DNA of 64,000 nt from contig NZ_MEHJ01000001.1 of the NCBI RefSeq assembly GCF_001746415.1, positions 1,365,001 to 1,429,000 of the forward strand, in the 5' to 3' direction. Under the pieces are notes generated by a model that was not told the DNA's origin, did no database searches, and saw nothing but the letters and a program-made list of their open reading frames with translations. Source of the stretch: Streptomyces agglomeratus. GTDB taxonomy: Bacteria; Actinomycetota; Actinomycetes; Streptomycetales; Streptomycetaceae. The position numbers and the translations under genes were made by a program. Below are positions 25,072 through 32,768 of the stretch, one piece after another (the stretch's first letter is position 1; each line of letters opens with the position of its first letter).

Positions 25072-26043
25072 ATGACCGACATCGAGCACCCCGAGACCTT
25101 CCACGGCCTTCCCGTTCTCACCCTGCCCGAGCCCGGCGAGCAGCACGCCCCGCCGCTGCCGCCCGCGGACTCCGTCGCCTGGCGTCTGGACTGTCTGTGG
25201 AACGAGGACAATCCGTTCGCCGAACTGTGGCCGCGCTTCCTCGACTCCGTCGACTCCTCGCGGGTGCGCGCCCTGCTGATCGGCCCGTGGTGGCACGGTG
25301 AGTACGAGCATCTGGGGCCCGTCCTGGACCGGATCCTCGCGGACGCGGACCGCTTCCCCGCGCTGCGCGGCCTCTTCCTCGCCGACGTCATCAGCGAGGA
25401 GTGCGAGCTGTCCTGGCTGGAGATGACGGACGTGACACCGTGTCTGGAGGCTTTCCCCAGGCTGGAGGAGCTGGTCGTGCGCGGTTGCGGCGAGTCGCTC
25501 TCCGACACGGACACACTCTCCCTGCGGCCGGTTGCCCACGACGCGCTGAAGGTACTGCGCTTCGAATCGGGCGGCCTGCCCGGCTCCGTCGTCCGCGCCG
25601 TCGGCGCGTCCCGGCTGCCCGCCCTGGAACGCCTGGAGCTGTGGCTCGGTGTCACGCATTACGGCGGGGACGCGACGGTTGCCGACCTCGCGCCCCTGCT
25701 GTCCGGCGGCGCCCTGCCGCGCCTGCGTCAGCTGGGCGTGCAGAACAGTGAGATCCAGGACGAGATCGCGACAGCCGTCGCCGCGGCGCCGGTCGTGGCC
25801 CGGTTGGACACGCTGGCGCTGTCGATGGGCACGCTCACCGACGCCGGTGCCCACGCTCTGCTCGAAGGGCAGCCACTCACCCACCTCGGCGAACTGGACC
25901 TGCACCACCACTACATCACCGAACCGGTCCAGCAGCGCCTGCGCACGACACTCGAACCGCACGGCGTGCGCCTGCATCTCGACGAGCCCGACCACTGGGA
26001 CCCCGAGTACGACGAAACCCGCTATGTCGCCGTCGACGAGTAG
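25072..26043 (+). CDS. STM4015 family protein, second copy
   Basis: A 323-residue paralogue of the preceding gene, starting 6 bp after it. It keeps the same layout: VAWRLDCLWNEDNPF, VRALLIGPWWHGEY, SWLEMTDVTPCLEAFPRLEE, then the leucine-rich repeats ending DLHHHYITEPVQQ. About half of the residues look identical, so this is a tandem duplication that has diverged. Its 3' end overlaps the STM4014 gene by 20 bp. Role as for its neighbour, presumably an interaction scaffold; unknown in detail. Confidence 0.85.
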   Translation: MTDIEHPETFHGLPVLTLPEPGEQHAPPLPPADSVAWRLDCLWNEDNPFAELWPRFLDSVDSSRVRALLIGPWWHGEYEHLGPVLDRILADADRFPALRGLFLADVISEECELSWLEMTDVTPCLEAFPRLEELVVRGCGESLSDTDTLSLRPVAHDALKVLRFESGGLPGSVVRAVGASRLPALERLELWLGVTHYGGDATVADLAPLLSGGALPRLRQLGVQNSEIQDEIATAVAAAPVVARLDTLALSMGTLTDAGAHALLEGQPLTHLGELDLHHHYITEPVQQRLRTTLEPHGVRLHLDEPDHWDPEYDETRYVAVDE

Positions 26044-27226
26044 GCCGGGCAGCGCGGACGGCCCGGCTCCGCGCTTCGCGGTCGTCGGCAACCCGGCCAA
26101 CCGCCGTGTCGCGCTGTTCCAGGACGCGGTGGCCGCCGCCGGGCTTCCCGCCGCGCGGGTCGTCCCCTGGCTCGACGTGCTCGGGGGCCGGGCCCCCGCG
26201 TTCCGGCCCGGAGAGACCGTACGGATCGACTCGCCCGGCGAGGACCCCGCGGTGGAGCGGCTCCTGCGGGGCGCCGGCGACGCCACCCGTGTGGAGGGCT
26301 CGGCGCTCTGGTACGAACGGTTCACCGCGGCCGTACGGGAAGTGGGCCGGGCGGCCGCCGACTGCGTCCTGCTCGACGACCCCGACGAGCTGGCGGTGCT
26401 GTTCGACAAGCGGCTGTGTCACGCCGTCCTGAACGGCGCGGGCGTTCCCGTGCCCGCTTCTCCCACCTCCGGACCGACGGCACCGGCCGTGCGCGGCTGG
26501 GCGGACGTACGGGAACTGCTGCGGGCGCACCGCATGCCGCGCGCCTTCGTCAAGCTCGCCCACGGCTCGTCGGCCTCCGGTGTACTGGCCGTCGAAACGG
26601 CGGGGCCCGGCCGCGTACGGGCCACCACGTCCGTGGAGCGCGACGCGCGGGGGCGGCTATACAACTCCTTGCGGGTGCGCAGCTGTACGACCGAGACCGA
26701 GGTCGCGTCGATCGTGGACGCGCTCGCACCGGACGGACTCCACGTCGAGCGCTGGCTGCCCAAGGCCGCACAGCGTGGCCGGGCCGCCGACCTCCGGGTG
26801 ATCGTGGTCGGCGGCAGGGTGACGCACGCCGTCGTACGCACGAGCCGCTCCCCCATGACCAACCTCCATCTCGGCGGCACGCGCGGCGACCTCGACGAGG
26901 CCCGCGCCGCCATGGCAGCGGCGGGGGCCGGCTGGGCGGAGGCCGTGGACGTGTGCGAGCGGGCCGCCGCGTGCTTCCCCCGCACGCTCTGCGTGGGTGT
27001 CGATCTGCTGCCCGCCGTCGGCTGGCGCCGCTTCGCCGTCTGCGAGGTCAACGCCTTCGGCGATCTGCTGCCGCGTCTCACCGGTCTGCCGGGCAGCGGC
27101 GCCGAGGGCCTGGACACCTACGCGGCGCAGGTCGCCGCCGTACAGCGGTCGGTACAGCACCCGGTGCGGCAGCCCGTACGTCCCGCCGTACAGCGCACGA
27201 CAAGGAACCACCATGCGATCACCTGA
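26024..27226 (+). CDS. STM4014 family protein (ATP-grasp-like)
   Basis: A 400-residue protein. After an N-terminal Rossmann-like part (FAVVGNPANRRVALFQDAV) comes an ATP-grasp-like core: FVKLAHGSSASGVLAVE (about 173-189), VERWLPKA and ADLRVIVVGGRVTHAVVR, ending with CVGVDLLP and CEVNAFGDLLP (the metal-binding N of the family). ATP-grasp enzymes ligate a carboxylate to an amine or thiol. Target unknown. The ATG at 26024 overlaps the previous gene by 20 bp; the frame opens further upstream but without homology. Confidence 0.82.
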   Translation: MSPSTSRPGSADGPAPRFAVVGNPANRRVALFQDAVAAAGLPAARVVPWLDVLGGRAPAFRPGETVRIDSPGEDPAVERLLRGAGDATRVEGSALWYERFTAAVREVGRAAADCVLLDDPDELAVLFDKRLCHAVLNGAGVPVPASPTSGPTAPAVRGWADVRELLRAHRMPRAFVKLAHGSSASGVLAVETAGPGRVRATTSVERDARGRLYNSLRVRSCTTETEVASIVDALAPDGLHVERWLPKAAQRGRAADLRVIVVGGRVTHAVVRTSRSPMTNLHLGGTRGDLDEARAAMAAAGAGWAEAVDVCERAAACFPRTLCVGVDLLPAVGWRRFAVCEVNAFGDLLPRLTGLPGSGAEGLDTYAAQVAAVQRSVQHPVRQPVRPAVQRTTRNHHAIT

Positions 27227-28040
27227 CATGAACGAGATCGTCGGCAGCCACGATCTGCTGCTCGTCACCCTGGACACCCTGCGCCACGACGTAGCCGCCG
27301 AACTCGCCGCCGCGGGCCGGATTCCGAACCTGGTCCGGCATCTGCCCGGCGGCACATGGGAGAAGCGGCACGCGCCCGGCAGCTTCACCTATGCCTCGCA
27401 CCAGGCGATCTTCGCGGGCTTCCTGCCCACGCCGGCCTCCCCCGGCCCGCACCCCCGGCTCTTCGCCGCGCGCTTCGCGGGCAGCGAGACCACCGCCGGG
27501 CACACGTACGTCTTCGACGCGCCCGACCTCGTCTCCGGCCTCGCGGACGCCGGTTACCGCACGGTGTGCGTCGGCGGCGTCGGCTTCTTCAACCGGCAGG
27601 GCCCACTCGGCTCGGTGCTGCCGGGGATGTTCCAGGAGAGCCACTGGGAGCCGCGGTTCGGCGTGGCCTCGCCCACGTCCTTCGAGGAGCAGGTCGCCCG
27701 GGCCGAGCAGGTCGTCGCCGGGCTCCCCGACGAGCAGCGGCTGTTCCTGTTCGTCAACGTCTCCGCCCTGCACCAGCCGAACTGGTTCCATCTGCCCGGC
27801 GCCACCCGCGAGGCCGGTGACTCCCGCGCCACCCACGCGGCCGCCCTGGAGTACGTCGACCGGCACATCGGCAGGCTGTTCGCCGCCGCGAGCAGCCGCC
27901 GTCCCTGTTTCGCCATCGTCTGCTCCGACCACGGAACGGCGTACGGCGACGACGGCTACACCGGCCACCGCCTCGGCCACAAGGCCGTCTGGACCGTGCC
28001 CTACGCCCATTTCACTCTCGACCGAGGGGCCACCCCATGA
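27213..28040 (+). CDS. STM4013/SEN3800 family hydrolase (alkaline-phosphatase/sulfatase fold)
   Basis: A 275-residue enzyme of the alkaline-phosphatase superfamily. The entry LLLVTLDTLRHDV (about 14-26) supplies the first metal Asp and the nucleophile Thr position, and SDHGTAYGDDGYTGHRLGH (about 239-257) supplies the second metal site. Such enzymes hydrolyse or transfer phosphate or sulphate groups. There is no signal peptide, so it works in the cytoplasm. ATG 27213 has AAGGAA 5 nt upstream; it overlaps both neighbours, so expression is coupled. Confidence 0.85.
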   Translation: MRSPDMNEIVGSHDLLLVTLDTLRHDVAAELAAAGRIPNLVRHLPGGTWEKRHAPGSFTYASHQAIFAGFLPTPASPGPHPRLFAARFAGSETTAGHTYVFDAPDLVSGLADAGYRTVCVGGVGFFNRQGPLGSVLPGMFQESHWEPRFGVASPTSFEEQVARAEQVVAGLPDEQRLFLFVNVSALHQPNWFHLPGATREAGDSRATHAAALEYVDRHIGRLFAAASSRRPCFAIVCSDHGTAYGDDGYTGHRLGHKAVWTVPYAHFTLDRGATP

Positions 28041-29401
28041 GCACCGCACCGCCCCGCCCCTACGGCAGTTACGTCTACGCCTACCCGCACAAGACGGCGT
28101 ACCGCGAGCTGGAGGACCGGCCCGCCCTCCGCGAACTGTGGGCGGACGAGCCCAAGAACGCCCTGTCCCTCTACCTCCACATACCGTTCTGCGAGGTCCG
28201 CTGCGGCTTCTGCAACCTCTTCACCCGGATCGGCGCCCCGGACGAACTGACCGGCCGCTACCTCGACGCGCTCGACCGCCAGGCGACCGCCGTCCGCGAC
28301 GCCCTCGACGCCGGACCCGCCGGAGCCGACGACGGCGGCAACGGCGACAGCGCGGTGCGCTTCTCCGCCGCGGCCTTCGGCGGCGGCACCCCCACCTTCC
28401 TCGACCCCGGCGAGCTGGAACGGCTCTGCGACATCGCGGAGAAGCGGATGGGCGCCGACCTCGGCGCGGTTCCCCTGTCCGTCGAGGCGTCCCCCGCCAC
28501 GGCGACCAGCGACCGCCTCGCAGTCCTCGCCGGCCGCGGCACGACCCGCCTGAGCCTCGGTGTCCAGAGTTTCGTCGCCTCCGAGGCCCGCGCGGCCGTG
28601 CGCCCCCAGCGGCGCGCCGACGTCGAGGCGGCCCTGGCCGCCGTCCGCGAGGCCGGCATCCCCGTCCTCAACATCGACCTGATCTACGGCATCGAGGGCC
28701 AGAGCGCCCGCACCTGGCGTGCCTCGCTCGACGCGGCGCTCGCCTGGCGGCCCGAGGAGCTCTACCTCTATCCCCTGTACGTACGCCCCCTCACCGGCCT
28801 CGGCCGGCTCGGTACCGACGCCGACGTCGCCTGGGACACCCAGCGCCTGCGGCTGTACCGCCAGGGCCGTGACCACCTGCTCGCCCACGGCTACGAGCAG
28901 GTCTCGATGCGCATGTTCCGCCGCGCGGACGCGCCGAAACAGGCGGCCGACGACTACGCCTGCCAGACCGACGGCATGATCGGCCTGGGCTGCGGAGCCC
29001 GTTCGTACACCTCCTCGCTCCACTACTCCTTCGACTACGCCGTCGACATGCGCGAGGTACGCAAGATCATCGACGACTACACCGCGACGGAGGACTTCTC
29101 CCGTGCCGAGGTCGGCCGGTACGTCGACGCCGGTGAGGCCCGCCGCCGGCATCTGCTGCAGTCGCTCCTTCAGGCCGAAGGCATGCCCCTGGCCGGTTAC
29201 GCCGACCGGTTCGGCACGGCGCCCACCGACGACTTCCCCGCCGAACTCGACCGCTTCGCCGCCCTCGGCTGGCTCGACGAGAGCGCACCCGAGGGCCTGC
29301 TGCGCCTGTCCCCGGAAGGACTCGCGCACTCCGACGCGCTGGGCCCCGAGCTGTTCTCCCCCGCCGTACGGGCCGCCATGGCCGCGTACGACCTGAAGTG
29401 A
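28037..29401 (+). CDS. STM4012 family radical SAM protein (HemN-like)
   Basis: A 454-residue radical S-adenosylmethionine enzyme. The 4Fe-4S site is HIPFCEVRCGFCNLFT (CxxxCxxC, about 50-65), followed by AFGGGTPTFL, VEASPAT and LSLGVQSFV, as in the coproporphyrinogen oxidase HemN and its relatives. A C-terminal winged-helix-like part follows (MIGLGCGARSYTS then YLDAGEARRRHLLQS-like). It lacks nothing obvious for SAM cleavage; substrate unknown. It overlaps the hydrolase gene by 4 bp. Confidence 0.88.
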   Translation: MSTAPPRPYGSYVYAYPHKTAYRELEDRPALRELWADEPKNALSLYLHIPFCEVRCGFCNLFTRIGAPDELTGRYLDALDRQATAVRDALDAGPAGADDGGNGDSAVRFSAAAFGGGTPTFLDPGELERLCDIAEKRMGADLGAVPLSVEASPATATSDRLAVLAGRGTTRLSLGVQSFVASEARAAVRPQRRADVEAALAAVREAGIPVLNIDLIYGIEGQSARTWRASLDAALAWRPEELYLYPLYVRPLTGLGRLGTDADVAWDTQRLRLYRQGRDHLLAHGYEQVSMRMFRRADAPKQAADDYACQTDGMIGLGCGARSYTSSLHYSFDYAVDMREVRKIIDDYTATEDFSRAEVGRYVDAGEARRRHLLQSLLQAEGMPLAGYADRFGTAPTDDFPAELDRFAALGWLDESAPEGLLRLSPEGLAHSDALGPELFSPAVRAAMAAYDLK

Positions 29402-30318
29402 GCGCGGCCATGGACCCGGCACACCTGACGATCCTCTACCGCGGCCCGCTCGCCTCCTGCGATTACGACTGTCCGTACTGCCCGTTCGCCAAGCGGCGTG
29501 ACAGCTCCGAGCAGTTGCGGGCCGACCGCGCCGCGCTGGAGCGCTTCACCGCGTGGGCCGCCGCGCAGACCGACGACCGGCTCTCGGTCCTCTTCACGCC
29601 GTGGGGCGAGGGCCTGGTCCGCTCCTGGTACCGCCGCGCCCTGACCGAGCTGTCCCGGCTGCCGCACATCCGGCGCGTCGCCATCCAGACGAACCTGAGC
29701 TGCCGCACCGACTGGCTCACCGAAGGCGGCCCGGACCTCGGCACGCTCGCGCTGTGGTGCACGTACCACCCGGGTCAGACGCCGTACGACCGCTTCCTCG
29801 CCAAGTGCCGCGAACTGACCGCCGGCGGCGTGCGTTTCAGCGTCGGTGTGGTCGGCTTCCCCGAGCACCTGGCCGAGGCGCGCAGACTGCGCGCGGCGCT
29901 CCCGGCCGAGGTCTACCTGTGGGCCAACGCGGCGGAGGGCCGCACTTACACGGACGAGGAAGCCGCCCACTGGACGGCCCTGGACCCCCTCTTCCCGTAC
30001 AGCCGCCACCCGCACCGCTCCGCCGGTCTCCCCTGCCGGACCGGCGAGTCGGTGATCTCGGTGGACGGCGACGGCACGGTGCGCCGCTGCCACTTCGTCC
30101 GTGCCGAGCTCGGCAACCTCTACGACGGCTCGTACCGCCGGGCACTGCGCCCCCGCGCCTGCCCGCTCGCCGTCTGCGACTGCCACATCGGCTACGTCCA
30201 CCTGGAGACGCTGCCGCTGTACGACGTGTTCGCGGGCGGCGTCCTGGAGCGCGTACCGGCCGCCGTCTCACAAGGGCAGCAGATCGGGCCGCTTCGCCTC
30301 GACGTGGTCACCCGATGA
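29398..30318 (+). CDS. STM4011 family radical SAM protein
   Basis: A 306-residue radical SAM enzyme. The cluster site is CDYDCPYCPFAK (CxxxCxxC, about 20-31). The C-terminal part has a Cys-rich segment (LPCRTGESVISVDGDGTVRRC, with further CPLAVCDC about 256-263) reminiscent of SPASM/twitch auxiliary clusters of peptide-modifying enzymes. Substrate unknown. GTG 29398 overlaps the STM4012 stop; an ATG at 29410 is an alternative. Its 3' end overlaps the convergent SGNH gene by 51 bp. Last gene of the operon. Confidence 0.85.
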   Translation: MSAAMDPAHLTILYRGPLASCDYDCPYCPFAKRRDSSEQLRADRAALERFTAWAAAQTDDRLSVLFTPWGEGLVRSWYRRALTELSRLPHIRRVAIQTNLSCRTDWLTEGGPDLGTLALWCTYHPGQTPYDRFLAKCRELTAGGVRFSVGVVGFPEHLAEARRLRAALPAEVYLWANAAEGRTYTDEEAAHWTALDPLFPYSRHPHRSAGLPCRTGESVISVDGDGTVRRCHFVRAELGNLYDGSYRRALRPRACPLAVCDCHIGYVHLETLPLYDVFAGGVLERVPAAVSQGQQIGPLRLDVVTR

Positions 30319-31059
30319 CTCGCCGCGCAGTCGCCGCCCGATCCAGGGCACCAGGTGCTCCCGCGCCCACTGGATGTTGTCGCGGCGCGCCTCCAGTGAG
30401 TTGCGCGGGGCCATGGGCGGCCACGCCTGGTCCGGGTCGGCCGGTACGTCGAGGCCGAGCACCTGGGCGGCGCGCAGCGCGACGCGGGTGTGGCCCTCGG
30501 GCGAGAGGTGGAGCCGGTCGCCGTCCCACGCGCGCCTGTCCTGGACGGACTTGAGCGACCACAGGTCGAGCACCGGGCAGTCGTAGCGGTCGGCGACCGC
30601 CCGCACGTGCGCCGTGTACGTCGCGATCTTGCCGCGCAGATGACGCAGCACGGGAATGCCACGCGTGTCGAAGCCGGTGGTCACCATGACGGTGCCCACA
30701 GCGTCGGTGAGCTCCGCGACGGCCCGTTCGAAGCGCTCGGCGACGTCGTCGGGGTCGCTGCCCGGCCGGAGGATGTCGTTGCCTCCCGCGCAGAAGCTCA
30801 CCAGGTCGGGAGCCAGTTCCTTCGCGCGCGGGACCTGCTCGGCCACGATCTGGTCGAGGAGCCGGCCGCGTACGGCGAGGTTGGCGTAGCGGAACGTGTG
30901 CTCGGGGACGCGGTCGTCGAGGAGTACGGCGAGCCGGTCGGCCCAGCCGATGAACGCACCGTCGGGTCCGGGGTCTCCGACGCCCTCGGTGAAGCTGTCG
31001 CCGATCGCCGCGTACGACCCGATGGTGCCCGCACTGAATGTTCTCGAATCGTCTGCCAC
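30268..31059 (-). CDS. SGNH/GDSL-type hydrolase
   Basis: A 263-residue esterase-fold protein. Block I is AAIGDSFTEGVGD (catalytic Ser about 22), block III CAGGNDI and block V DRLHLSPEGH with the Asp-His pair (about 184-193). There is no signal peptide, so it probably acts in the cytoplasm on an acyl or acetyl ester. GTG at 31059 with AAGGA upstream. It converges with STM4011 and overlaps it by 51 bp. Confidence 0.9.
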   Translation of the reverse strand: MADDSRTFSAGTIGSYAAIGDSFTEGVGDPGPDGAFIGWADRLAVLLDDRVPEHTFRYANLAVRGRLLDQIVAEQVPRAKELAPDLVSFCAGGNDILRPGSDPDDVAERFERAVAELTDAVGTVMVTTGFDTRGIPVLRHLRGKIATYTAHVRAVADRYDCPVLDLWSLKSVQDRRAWDGDRLHLSPEGHTRVALRAAQVLGLDVPADPDQAWPPMAPRNSLEARRDNIQWAREHLVPWIGRRLRGESSGDHVEAKRPDLLPL

Positions 31060-31170
31060 GTCGGCACATCCTTCACTGGAGCGAGTGACCTACGCCACCG
31101 TAGGGACGGGTTGACGCGGCGTGAGATAAGACACCGGTCAAGATTCACCCAACCCGGAATAGACCGAAAA

Positions 31171-31228
31171 CGCACGTACGCCCCCTTTTGCCGCCGCGTG
31201 TGGCTGCAAAAGAGGGCGTACGTGAGCG
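31171..31228. terminator. Long inverted repeat, probable bidirectional terminator
   Basis: The arm CGCACGTACGCCCCCTTTTG (31171-31190) pairs with CAAAAGAGGGCGTACGTGAG (31207-31226) around a 16-nt loop, with T- and A-rich segments at the inner ends. It lies downstream of the leftward LysM/M23 gene, in the gap before the leftward SGNH gene. Confidence 0.75.
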
Positions 31229-31259
31229 TTCAGGAACGCCCGGCCGACGCAGAAGGACG

Positions 31260-31331
31260 GATCAGACAGTGACGATCGACAGTGACTGATCGGACGGCGA
31301 CTGGTCAGACAGTGGCTGATCAGATGGTGAC
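31260..31331. repeat. Five 14-15-bp degenerate tandem repeats covering a stop codon
   Basis: Units start at 31260, 31274, 31288, 31303 and 31318, each of the form GATCAGACAGTGACT with a few changes. The last unit contains the stop codon and last residues of the LysM/M23 gene, so the array looks like an expansion from the gene end into the flank. Confidence 0.75.
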
Positions 31332-32267
31332 GCCGTGGCCGCGGAGGTAGGCCAGCGGGTCGACGTCCGAGCCGTAGCCCGGGCCGGTGCGGATCTCGAA
31401 GTGCAGGTGCGGGCCGGTGGAGTTGCCCGTGCTGCCGGAGAGACCGATCTGCGTGCCGCCACCGACGCTCTGGCCGGCGGAGACGGCCAGCGAGGAGAGG
31501 TGGGCGTACTGCGAGTACCGGCCGTCGTTGTGCCTGATGACGACCTCGTTGCCGTACGAGCCGCCCCAGCCCGCGGAGACGACGGTGCCGGGGGCGACAG
31601 CCTTGACCGGGGTGCCGCTGGAAGCGGAGAAGTCGACGCCCGTGTGGTAACCGCTGGACCAGCTGCCGCCGGCGGCGCGGTACGGGGTGGTGACGCCCGC
31701 TGCGACCGGGGCGGTGAAGCCGGACCCGTTGCTCTGCGCGGCAGCGGCGGGAGCGGGGGCGGAGACCTGCTTCTCGACCTTCGGAGCGGCCTTCGGAGCA
31801 GCCTTGGGCGCGGCCTTCGCCGGGGCGGGCTTCGCGGGAGCCGCCTTGGCGGGGGCGGGCCTAGAAGGCGCCGCGGCCTCGCCGCCGATGGTCAGCTTCA
31901 TGCCGGGCAGGATCAGCGAGGGGTTGCCGCCGACGACCTGACGGTTGTCCTCGTACAGCTCCTGCCAGCCGCCGCGCACGTCCTGCTCGTCGGCGATCTT
32001 CGACAGGTAGTCGCCGGAGACCACGGAGTACGTCCTGGTGGCGGTCTTCTTCTGCGGCGCCTTCTTCTGCGGAGCCGCCTTCTCGGCGACGTCGGAGGCG
32101 GCGCTCTTGCCGGCGGCGGCGGGAGCCGGGGCGGCCTTCTCCGCGGCGTTCGCGCCGGTGGCGGCGATGAGGGGAAGTGCGAGTACGGCTCCGCCCGTTC
32201 CGGCGGCGACGAAACCGCGCGTCAGCGGGTTGGACCTCGGGCGGCGGTGCTTACCCTTTGCGGGCAT
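31320..32267 (-). CDS. Secreted LysM and M23 peptidase, peptidoglycan hydrolase
   Basis: A 315-residue exported cell-wall hydrolase. A basic N-terminus and hydrophobic segment (GFVAAGTGGAVLALPLIAAT, about 18-37) form the signal peptide. LysM (about 78-125; YSVVSGDYLSKIADEQDV) binds peptidoglycan. An Ala/Pro/Lys linker follows, then the M23 zinc peptidase with HTGVDF (about 228) and HLHFEIRTG (about 289). It cuts cross-bridges of the wall. ATG 32267 has GAGAGGAA 6 nt upstream. A c-di-AMP riboswitch sits directly before it and probably turns it off at high c-di-AMP. Confidence 0.93.
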   Translation of the reverse strand: MPAKGKHRRPRSNPLTRGFVAAGTGGAVLALPLIAATGANAAEKAAPAPAAAGKSAASDVAEKAAPQKKAPQKKTATRTYSVVSGDYLSKIADEQDVRGGWQELYEDNRQVVGGNPSLILPGMKLTIGGEAAAPSRPAPAKAAPAKPAPAKAAPKAAPKAAPKVEKQVSAPAPAAAAQSNGSGFTAPVAAGVTTPYRAAGGSWSSGYHTGVDFSASSGTPVKAVAPGTVVSAGWGGSYGNEVVIRHNDGRYSQYAHLSSLAVSAGQSVGGGTQIGLSGSTGNSTGPHLHFEIRTGPGYGSDVDPLAYLRGHGVTI

Positions 32268-32282
32268 GGAACATTCCTCTCC

Positions 32283-32470
32283 GGCGCCTACGAGGTGAGC
32301 TGTCGGGTTCGGGCTGGAGATGCCCGGCCGCGCCGGTGCGCGACTTAACCCCAAGCCGGTCCGGACAATGGGACATCCGGAGACCGGCGTACTTACCTGG
32401 TTCCCCCGCTCCTGCCACGCGTGAGTGAGTGTGAGTGCGGATTCCGGGAGGTGGCAGGATTCGGCGGTCC
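32283..32470 (-). promoter_or_regulatory. ydaO-type c-di-AMP riboswitch
   Basis: The minus strand just before the LysM/M23 start carries the conserved ydaO-yuaA blocks in order: GCCGAATCCTGCC, later GGCAGGAGCGGGGGAACC, then GGGGTTAAGTC, then GGGCATCTCCAGCCCGAACC and ACAGCTCACCTCGTAGGCG. The two outer stems and both ligand-contact loops are present. In actinobacteria this riboswitch controls resuscitation factors and other cell-wall hydrolases, and binding normally lowers expression. Confidence 0.92.
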
Positions 32471-32768
32471 ACCCGGATTGACGGTGACCGTAAGCCGACG
32501 GGGCTGCCCCGTACAAGCCAGTCCATTCATTCCGCCATGGACCGGTGCGAATTCCTGAGGCAATTCCCGTCACCCTCCGTGGATTACGGATCTTTACGCC
32601 CCGGCCGTGAGCTGGCATTCGCACACGGCGCTTCACCACGCACTGTCACGAATATGATCCTGCTCACCCGCCTTCGGGCCATTTCCCTTGCACACAAGGG
32701 CAGTTAACGTGATATCGCCCGTTTCGCACCAACTGCCGCATACCTACCATCTTGCTGCCGTAAGGGGG
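32471..32768. other. Intergenic region, promoter of the riboswitch transcript
   Basis: About 300 bp with no gene. It lies downstream of the leftward alpha-galactosidase and upstream of the leftward riboswitch, so it should hold the riboswitch promoter. A short palindrome ACGGGGC-TGCCCCGT lies at about 32498-32512. Base composition drops near 32540-32760. I could not settle a promoter pair. Confidence 0.5.
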
